Assembly (NCBI RefSeq): GCF_007971385.1
Contig: NZ_CP042434.1
Location: 5,394,001-5,458,000 of the forward strand
Origin: Arachidicoccus ginsenosidivorans
Lineage (GTDB): Bacteria; Bacteroidota; Bacteroidia; Chitinophagales; Chitinophagaceae
Direction: 5' to 3'
DNA length: 64,000 nucleotides
Of the stretch, positions 58,159-64,000 are shown in pieces. The number at the start of each line of letters is the position of its first letter. Position 1 is the stretch's first letter. Under the pieces are notes generated by a model. The model did no database searches. It had not been told where the DNA came from and saw only the letters and a program-made list of their open reading frames with translations. A program made the position numbers and the translations under genes.

Positions 58159-59322
58159 TCATTCATCCACGCTAATTAACTTCTTTTCATCGTAAGACTT
58201 AAGCGCCTCTGGAAATAAAAATCGGATGATCTTCTCTGAGGCGTGACCATCACCATATGGATTAGAAATGCCACTATAACTTAACCGCAAAGCGTTGTCA
58301 TGTAAAAGTTGATGTGTAAAATCCACTATCTTCCGCTGATCGGTCCCAACGAGCATCACCGTTCCTGCCTGTACCGCTTCAGGCCTTTCGGTCGATTCAC
58401 GCATGACGAGAACCGGTTTACCCAGCGCCGGAGCCTCTTCCTGAACGCCACCGCTATCAGTTATAATAATGGTGGCCATACTCATAAGCCAGATAAACGA
58501 TTCATAGGGCTGCGGCGGGATTAAAAATACATTAGGTAAATCAGAAAGAAACTCAAAAACCGGTTTTTGTACATTGGGATTCAGGTGGACAGGATAGATG
58601 ATATTCACCTCCTCATTTAAGGAAATTTCCCTAAGCGCCGCACAAATATTTATAAAACCATCTCCATGATTTTCTCTTCTATGGCCTGTTACCAAAATAA
58701 TCGGCCTGCTAAAATCAATCGTCTCTTTTAACTTATCAATATACTCAGAAGGACGGCTTTCGATAATCTCCAGCCCCAGATGCAAAGCATCAATTACCGT
58801 ATTGCCAGTCACACTAATAGACTTATTATCAATCCCTTCATTAATAAGATTGGCACTTGCAGTTGTTGTTGGTGCAAAATGAACATCAGCTAGTTTACTG
58901 GTAAGATTTCGGTTCATCTCTTCAGGGAAAGGGGCCCATTTATCAAAAGTCCTTAGTCCTGCCTCTACATGGGCTACTTTGCATCCATTATAAAATGAGG
59001 CCAGTGCAACGGCTGTTGAAGTAGTCGTGTCTCCGTGGACAAATACATAATCAGGCTTAAAATCTTCAAGTACAGGACGCATATCATTAATGATTTTGCT
59101 GGTAAGGCTGCATAAATTCTGGCCAGGCCGCATCACATTTAAATCATAATCCGCAGTCAAATCAAAGAATTCCATAATCTGATCCAACATTTCACGATGC
59201 TGACCAGTCACGCATATGCGCATTTCAAAATATTCATTTAAATTTCTAAACAGGATGGCCAGGGGCGCCATTTTAATTGCTTCAGGGCGTGTCCCAAAAG
59301 CTAGTAAAATTTTTGGTTTCAT
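58159..59322 (-). CDS. wecB: UDP-N-acetylglucosamine 2-epimerase
   Basis: The protein has 387 residues, of the non-hydrolysing epimerase family: LLAFGTRPEAIKMAPLAILF at the N-terminus, CVTGQHREMLDQIMEFF, VHGDTTTSTAVALASFY, HVEAGLRTFDKWAPFPEEMN, VTGHRRENHG and IITDSGGVQEEAPALGKPVL with the conserved Glu and Ser. It makes UDP-ManNAc from UDP-GlcNAc and so supplies the WecC step encoded next to it. Confidence 0.95.
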   Translation of the reverse strand: MKPKILLAFGTRPEAIKMAPLAILFRNLNEYFEMRICVTGQHREMLDQIMEFFDLTADYDLNVMRPGQNLCSLTSKIINDMRPVLEDFKPDYVFVHGDTTTSTAVALASFYNGCKVAHVEAGLRTFDKWAPFPEEMNRNLTSKLADVHFAPTTTASANLINEGIDNKSISVTGNTVIDALHLGLEIIESRPSEYIDKLKETIDFSRPIILVTGHRRENHGDGFINICAALREISLNEEVNIIYPVHLNPNVQKPVFEFLSDLPNVFLIPPQPYESFIWLMSMATIIITDSGGVQEEAPALGKPVLVMRESTERPEAVQAGTVMLVGTDQRKIVDFTHQLLHDNALRLSYSGISNPYGDGHASEKIIRFLFPEALKSYDEKKLISVDE

Positions 59323-59762
59323 AATTAACGAGATAAAAATGGATAATATTAGCCAAATCAGATATCATCAAAAAGTAGTACATAATAAGGTGCTACAATA
59401 TGATACATCCAACAGGACATAAAAATTTTAAACATTGAACTTAGTCACAAAACAAATCAGTTTCATTGAACTTAGTTACAACCCAAATGAGTTTATTATA
59501 TTTTATCCAATATTATTTTATAAAATTATTAAAGAGAAACCATGTCATGCCCGAACAATGTATCGTTGGTTGAATTCGGTTATTTATAATTAAATGGGTC
59601 AGTCTTTAAGCAGTTAAATTTATTGGTAATTGCTTTAATAATTTTATCAGGACAAATATAGACATTTTAAGTTACCTAATCATTTTTTTTCGCTTTATTT
59701 TGGTAAAGAGAAAAAGTTGCAAGGTCAAATCGTTTTAAATTGCTAAAAATCAACAATTTCAC
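59323..59762. other. Intergenic region with 31-bp tandem duplication
   Basis: Two copies of a 31-base unit (59433-59463 and 59464-59494, beginning CATTGAACTTAGT) differ at four positions. The rest is AT-rich with no gene. It separates wecB from the wecG-like gene. Confidence 0.7.
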
Positions 59763-60545
59763 TCAAGAAAAAATATTAAAAAAAGACATGCGCTTTCTCA
59801 AAAAAGCATTAAAAACTCGTCCAATGAAAAGTGTATTGGTCACAAGATAACGTTTCCACATTCTTCTTGGTTCCTGTATTACCCGGTATAGCCATTCCAG
59901 ACCACTTTTCTGCATCCAAAAGGGCGCTCTTTTTACTTTTCCAGCAACAACATCAAAAGAACCTCCGACACCCATAATAAACGAAGTATTAATAATGCGC
60001 TTATATTCATTTAGGAAAACCTCCTTCTTGGGCGAACTCATCGCAACAAATAAAATATCCGCCTGGCTCTCTCCTATTGCCCTGGCAACATCCCCTTCCT
60101 CCTCTTTGCTAAAATAACCATCACGGTAACCAGCAATAATGGAGCTGTCAAATTCAGCTGCATACTTATTGGCAACAGCCGAAACAACTTCAGGCTTAGC
60201 GCCCAAAAGGTAGATTTTATAGCCCTTATAATAAGCGAGCATGACTAACCTTTCCATTAAATCAATCCCCGCTACCCTTTCGGGCAAATACAACCCCAGT
60301 AGCCTGGCCGCCCAAACAAGGCTCTGGCCGTCGGCATTAATAATATCACAATTAATCACAGACTTTCTGAGCAAAGGATCAGATTTCATCTTCACAAGCT
60401 TAGCAGCATTGACCACTACATGATGAATCTGCTTTCTATTTTTAATCGCTTTATCTATAACATTTACTGTTTCATCCATGGTAATGGCATGAATCGGACA
60501 ATTAAGTAACCGAATAGATGGTATATTGTGTTGCATATTAAGCAT
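59763..60545 (-). CDS. WecG/TagA/CpsF-family glycosyltransferase (GT26)
   Basis: The protein has 260 residues. Family blocks are visible: HHVVVNAAKLVKMKSDPLLR, NCDIINADGQSLVWAARLLG with the catalytic-region Asp, YLPERVAGIDLMERLV, YLLGAKPEVV, and MGVGGSFDVVAGKVKRAPFW with GLEWLYRVIQEPRRMWKRYL at the end. Members transfer ManNAc or ManNAcA to a lipid-linked sugar on the inner membrane. With WecB and WecC present, ManNAcA is a likely donor, but the acceptor is unknown. Confidence 0.9.
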   Translation of the reverse strand: MLNMQHNIPSIRLLNCPIHAITMDETVNVIDKAIKNRKQIHHVVVNAAKLVKMKSDPLLRKSVINCDIINADGQSLVWAARLLGLYLPERVAGIDLMERLVMLAYYKGYKIYLLGAKPEVVSAVANKYAAEFDSSIIAGYRDGYFSKEEEGDVARAIGESQADILFVAMSSPKKEVFLNEYKRIINTSFIMGVGGSFDVVAGKVKRAPFWMQKSGLEWLYRVIQEPRRMWKRYLVTNTLFIGRVFNAFLRKRMSFFNIFS

Positions 60546-60593
60546 TTAAATAAAAAGAAGGAAAGCCTACTAATTTTGAGAATTATCAAAAAT

Positions 60594-61820
60594 CTAATAC
60601 GCATTCTTTTCAAAAAATAATTTTTGGCTTTTTTGATTGTTAGGGCCGGTCTCAGAACACAAAAGGTATTCGGACAAAGCATAGAACATCCAGGCTTGTG
60701 CCCAGCGCATATAGGGGATTTTATTGCTAAAATATTTCCTACGCTGATAATAAAAAAAGCCTTCTTTGTCCTGCATATTAATTATAGTCCATTTTAAAAC
60801 TTTATCAATCAAGGCCTTTTTACTATGAAACATACCTAGCTTCGATAAGGTAATCATAAGCTGGGCAACACAATGGATATCGATCGGATAGAGTTGATTA
60901 TCAAAATACTTTGGCACTCCTTCCGCTGTAAAAAAGTTATCCAAATAATAGGTGGCCCCCTTTTGGATTACATCACTGAAACAATCCTCACCAGTATCCA
61001 ACTGAAAGGACATCAATGCCTCCAAATTAAACCCTGTATGGAAGTTATCTACCCACTTGTGAAATGAAAGCGTTCCATAAGCCCAGGAGCCGTCTTCGTT
61101 TTGGGCAGCAGCGCAATAACGAATCGAGGATTTTGCGGTTTTAAAGAGTTTAGTATTGCCTGTATATTTATACACTCGTCCCAATAACTTACTACCTAAA
61201 AGGGAGGCATTAAAAACCTGCGTAGCGTCTTTTGGAGAATATGAAAAACAAAAATCCCCATTACTATTATAGGTCCTGTTCAGATCGCTAATGATAAAAT
61301 TGCTGCTGTCGATCGCTGCATCTAAATAAGCGTTTTGCCCTGTAACTTCGTAGGCATCCATTAAAGCATTCGCAATAAAGCAAGTAGCCACAACAGTTGG
61401 CGTATTTTTCTCCTGAAAGAAAGCTCTTGCCTGCCAGGCAAAATTATATCCCCAACAAGACCCTGAAAAGCCCTCTGATCTAAGTGATAGTAAAGCCTCC
61501 GCCAGGAAATTGATATTTTCAAGTGTATCGCTACTGGGATCTATCTTATAAAGATTACAATATCCACTTAAAAATAAACCTAATCCCTTGGGATTTAAGC
61601 CCTTCTCCACGTTGGCGATAGAACGAAAATTAATCGGACTTCTCTTAAAAAACTGTATCCAAAACAGCCTCGCCGTTCTATTGTTTGCTAAAAAGGGTAT
61701 TTTAGAAAAAAGAGTACTATTCAGTCCGTCATAAGGATCCCAACCTTTAAATCGCTCTCTTTCACAATAGGTTTTTAATTTTAAAAAGCTCGCCATTATA
61801 ACATCATTACTGCTTATCAT
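60594..61820 (-). CDS. (alpha/alpha)6-barrel-type protein in polysaccharide locus
   Basis: The protein has 408 residues from ATG 61818-61820 (MISSNDVIMASFLKLKTYCE). The longer frame to 61928 lies inside the upstream capK-like gene. Repeated helical hairpins (LLSLRSEGFSGSCWGYNFAW, AALNEDGSWAYG-like QNEDGSWAYGTLSFHKWVDN, FHTGFNLEALM, IDIHCVAQLMITLSKLG) resemble six-hairpin glycosidases or lyases. Homologues in Bacteroidota are often given unrelated names. Activity is unknown. It overlaps the upstream gene by 14 bases. Confidence 0.6.
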   Translation of the reverse strand: MISSNDVIMASFLKLKTYCERERFKGWDPYDGLNSTLFSKIPFLANNRTARLFWIQFFKRSPINFRSIANVEKGLNPKGLGLFLSGYCNLYKIDPSSDTLENINFLAEALLSLRSEGFSGSCWGYNFAWQARAFFQEKNTPTVVATCFIANALMDAYEVTGQNAYLDAAIDSSNFIISDLNRTYNSNGDFCFSYSPKDATQVFNASLLGSKLLGRVYKYTGNTKLFKTAKSSIRYCAAAQNEDGSWAYGTLSFHKWVDNFHTGFNLEALMSFQLDTGEDCFSDVIQKGATYYLDNFFTAEGVPKYFDNQLYPIDIHCVAQLMITLSKLGMFHSKKALIDKVLKWTIINMQDKEGFFYYQRRKYFSNKIPYMRWAQAWMFYALSEYLLCSETGPNNQKSQKLFFEKNAY

Positions 61821-63102
61821 GATTATAATTTTTATTGAGAGAATTAATGACCATTCTATATTTACCAGCGCGTGTCTTAATAATTTTTTCCTCTGTAACC
61901 AAATGTAGTTTGATAGCAACCTGGTCACCCACCAACAAATGCATTCTTTTTAAGACTTCTCTATTGTCAAAATGGGGGTTATCAGAGACGATATTTATAA
62001 TAATATATTCAGCGTGGTCTTGTAAAACCTGGGCGAATAAAACATCATCAACTCCCTTAAACACTTTACTTACCCTTCCTATTTTCGTTCCATCTGGCAA
62101 ATGAATATAATCATCTTCGCGCCCCTGGATTTTTTCAATTTTAGCAGTGGCTGGCACTTTTTTGCAACTTTTCTCCCTCAAATCTGGTGAACTTAGTTTA
62201 ATTACATCATTGACCTTGTAGCGGATTAAAGGAAAGGAATCATTAAATAAGCTAGTCGTTAACATATGACTATCATACACCTCGTTGATAGAATAACCTG
62301 GTGCAAAATGATAGGCACCATCCGGGCACTGTTCTATTGCCACAGTACGTTCAGCATTACCATACCAGTCATATACATCCGCTCCCAGAAAATTTTTTAT
62401 TTTTTCCCTTTGAAAGCTATAAAGTGTTTCTGAGGAGGTAATAGCGACCGGTATATTTAAATTGATATTAATTCTGCACAGTTCATTGGACAACATTTCC
62501 AAAGAACTCGGGTAACCTGAAATAAATTTTGGATTAAAATCGAGTAACAATTTGATATACTTATATATATTATCTTTATTAATATTATAACTAGACAAAT
62601 AAAGTATATTGCTATGCTTATCAAATCTGAAGAGTTGATCCCGGTTTAAATCACCTCTGATCATCACCATCTTATCGCCTTGATAGACATGATGCATATT
62701 TCTAAAATGCCATCTATAGGCATTTTCGGTAATAATGGACTCAAAGGAACGGTAAACCGTTAAGGAGGTTCCACAGGTTCCGCTGGTACAGCCCTTCAGC
62801 ATATAAAAAGCTGGTCCTGTTAAAATATCTTTTTTAAAACGCCGAACCATATTTTTATCCACTTCAGGAAGGAGTCCAATATCATCCATGGACTGTACAC
62901 TTTTAATATTCACACCATACTCACCATAGTGCTTCTTATAAAAAGGACTATGCTGGCAGGCATGATTAAATATTTTTAAAAACCTTTTGTTCTCATATTC
63001 CCGCAACTCTTTGACATCCATTTCATGGAAAGCACGGATTTCTCTTATTTTTCGATCCAATAAAAAATTATGCCTAGCCTTATACCTTATATAATCCAGC
63101 AT
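61807..63102 (-). CDS. CapK/phenylacetate-CoA-ligase-like protein
   Basis: The protein has 431 residues of the adenylate-forming superfamily. Features include LKGCTSGTCGTSLTVYRS near residue 104 (the phosphate-binding TSGTSG-like loop), AITSSETLYSFQREKIKNFL near 225, YDWYGNAERTVAIEQCPDGA near 250 and a C-terminal KIIKTRAGKYRMVINSL motif with the conserved Lys. Such CapK-like proteins occur in capsule loci; the acyl substrate is unknown. The gene begins 7 bases after the glycosyltransferase stop, so they form one operon. Confidence 0.8.
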   Translation of the reverse strand: MLDYIRYKARHNFLLDRKIREIRAFHEMDVKELREYENKRFLKIFNHACQHSPFYKKHYGEYGVNIKSVQSMDDIGLLPEVDKNMVRRFKKDILTGPAFYMLKGCTSGTCGTSLTVYRSFESIITENAYRWHFRNMHHVYQGDKMVMIRGDLNRDQLFRFDKHSNILYLSSYNINKDNIYKYIKLLLDFNPKFISGYPSSLEMLSNELCRININLNIPVAITSSETLYSFQREKIKNFLGADVYDWYGNAERTVAIEQCPDGAYHFAPGYSINEVYDSHMLTTSLFNDSFPLIRYKVNDVIKLSSPDLREKSCKKVPATAKIEKIQGREDDYIHLPDGTKIGRVSKVFKGVDDVLFAQVLQDHAEYIIINIVSDNPHFDNREVLKRMHLLVGDQVAIKLHLVTEEKIIKTRAGKYRMVINSLNKNYNHDKQ

Positions 63103-63108
63103 TATAGG

Positions 63109-64000
63109 TTAATTTAAAAGATTAGAATAAATAAATTTCAGTTTTACTAGTACATTTTGTATATCAAACTTTTGCACTAATTCTTTGGATGCGGCTCCCA
63201 TTAGAGATGCATCTGTGGGATGCAATAAAAAATGCCTAATAGCGCTTCGAACCCCACCCTTTTGTTCGCCACGGATTAAAAACCCATTAATACCATTTAG
63301 AACCATATCGTAGTTACTGCCCTTAGCTGTTGCAATGATAGGCAGCCCATAATTCATTGCTTCTAAATATCTGGTACGCCCTCTACCGTCCCCTGCGGGC
63401 ATTAAACAAATATTCGCCATTTTAAATAGGCTGGATTTTAAACTAGGTGTACTGCAGTCTACGTAGCTCACCAGATCTTCAAGATGTTTTTGATGAATGA
63501 CCTCCCAAATACATTTCTTCCCTAAATCAGTTGTAAATTCAGTTGTATAATCAGTTGAATTTGTGATCGTAGTATAAGTCTTATTATCAAAGGATTGCTG
63601 ATACTTAAGTCGCTTTTGCTGCGCTTCCTTAAAACCATTACCTGGCTGCAACCCTGCAATTAAAAGCTTTATTTTACCCTGGAATAGGCCTCTATTTTCT
63701 TCCATCACACTTAGTAAATCTAAGAGCTGTTTTTGTAGGTAATTTTGGGCACTTTTTAATTGATCATCCTCCCCTGGTCCTTTATTTGACATTTCTGATG
63801 CCCAACCACCAAAATATAATAAGTGAATCAGGCCACGATCCATACAGTGATCTACTTTATCCTGCTGTAGTTCAATACCTTCAGAGACGATAAACACCAG
63901 TTTACATTTTAATTTGCCCTTAAAAAAAGCAAGATCTTCCTCTGAGGGGCATAGCACCTTATCGGTCAGAAAAAATAATCGCCTGATCACCGCTTTACCA
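63109..64000 (-). CDS. Glycosyltransferase (GT4-like), 5' partial
   Basis: The frame is open through the right edge of the window; GTG 63988-63990 is only the first internal start. Visible blocks are FFLTDKVLCPSEEDLAFFKG, HLLYFGGWASEMSNKGPGED, ANICLMPAGDGRGRTRYLEA and MNYGLPIIATAKGSN, the E-x7-E-like donor-binding region of GT-B enzymes. The C-terminus ends at 63109. It would add a sugar to the polysaccharide made by this locus. Confidence 0.75.
   Translation of the reverse strand, partial: GKAVIRRLFFLTDKVLCPSEEDLAFFKGKLKCKLVFIVSEGIELQQDKVDHCMDRGLIHLLYFGGWASEMSNKGPGEDDQLKSAQNYLQKQLLDLLSVMEENRGLFQGKIKLLIAGLQPGNGFKEAQQKRLKYQQSFDNKTYTTITNSTDYTTEFTTDLGKKCIWEVIHQKHLEDLVSYVDCSTPSLKSSLFKMANICLMPAGDGRGRTRYLEAMNYGLPIIATAKGSNYDMVLNGINGFLIRGEQKGGVRSAIRHFLLHPTDASLMGAASKELVQKFDIQNVLVKLKFIYSNLLN

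Noticed and set aside
1..64000. tRNA or rRNA genes
   Set aside because: I looked for T-loop phrases such as GTTCGAATC and for rRNA-like stretches and saw none. A tRNA covariance search could still find one.

Overview
The window looks like a chromosome segment of a Bacteroidota bacterium, most likely from the Chitinophagaceae or Sphingobacteriaceae side of the phylum. The markers are SusC/SusD proteins controlled by a FecI-type sigma factor and a FecR anti-sigma factor, type IX secretion (T9SS) C-terminal sorting domains, a DUF4249/TonB-receptor pair, and TAnnTTTG-type promoter elements. No rRNA or tRNA gene was seen.

Layout. 1-2000 is mobile debris: the end of a tyrosine recombinase, a truncated IS21-type istA with a 12-copy phased repeat array, and a decayed IS200/IS605 tnpA. 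2300-9720 holds a PAP2 phosphatase, a small secreted protein and a TolC/adaptor/RND efflux operon. 9797-17741 (minus strand) holds a phosphoethanolamine transferase, the phosphate-uptake operon pstS-pstC-pstA-pstB-phoU and a porin. 18423-26500 is a graveyard and insertion hotspot: a DUF4249/TonB-receptor pair cut off by an IS4/IS1634-like transposase, a group II intron remnant next to a 54-nt palindrome, and an unusual IS21-like unit (zinc-finger protein, ParB-like protein, IstA-like transposase, IstB-like ATPase) with a five-unit repeat/spacer array. 27056-38925 is a compact carotenoid and light-protection island: Idi, photolyase, TspO-like protein, lycopene cyclase, CrtZ, CrtB, CrtI, a MarR regulator and a divergent TonB receptor. 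38847-46420 holds broken small genes, a T9SS cargo protein, a complete ISL3-like insertion sequence with 34-bp inverted repeats and an 8-bp target duplication, and a second T9SS cargo protein. 47037-55218 is one SusD-SusC-FecR-ECF sigma nutrient-uptake locus. 56366-64000 is the end of a surface-polysaccharide locus (VanZ-like, WecC, WecB, WecG-like, CapK-like and a glycosyltransferase) that probably builds a ManNAcA-containing polymer.

Data caution. At least 15 single-base lesions split otherwise well-conserved genes. Most lie in homopolymer runs and each is repaired by adding one base. This looks more like uncorrected homopolymer deletions in the assembly than real decay, so most genes typed here as pseudogenes may be intact in the organism. 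In-frame nonsense codons (ParB-like gene, a lipoprotein, two fragments) are a different class.

Most interesting candidate. The minus-strand unit at 22110-26084 combines a DDE transposase, its AAA+ partner, a ParB-type DNA-binding protein, a Cys4 protein and a regularly spaced repeat array that carries an AACGCGTT palindrome. It is not an ordinary two-gene IS21 element.
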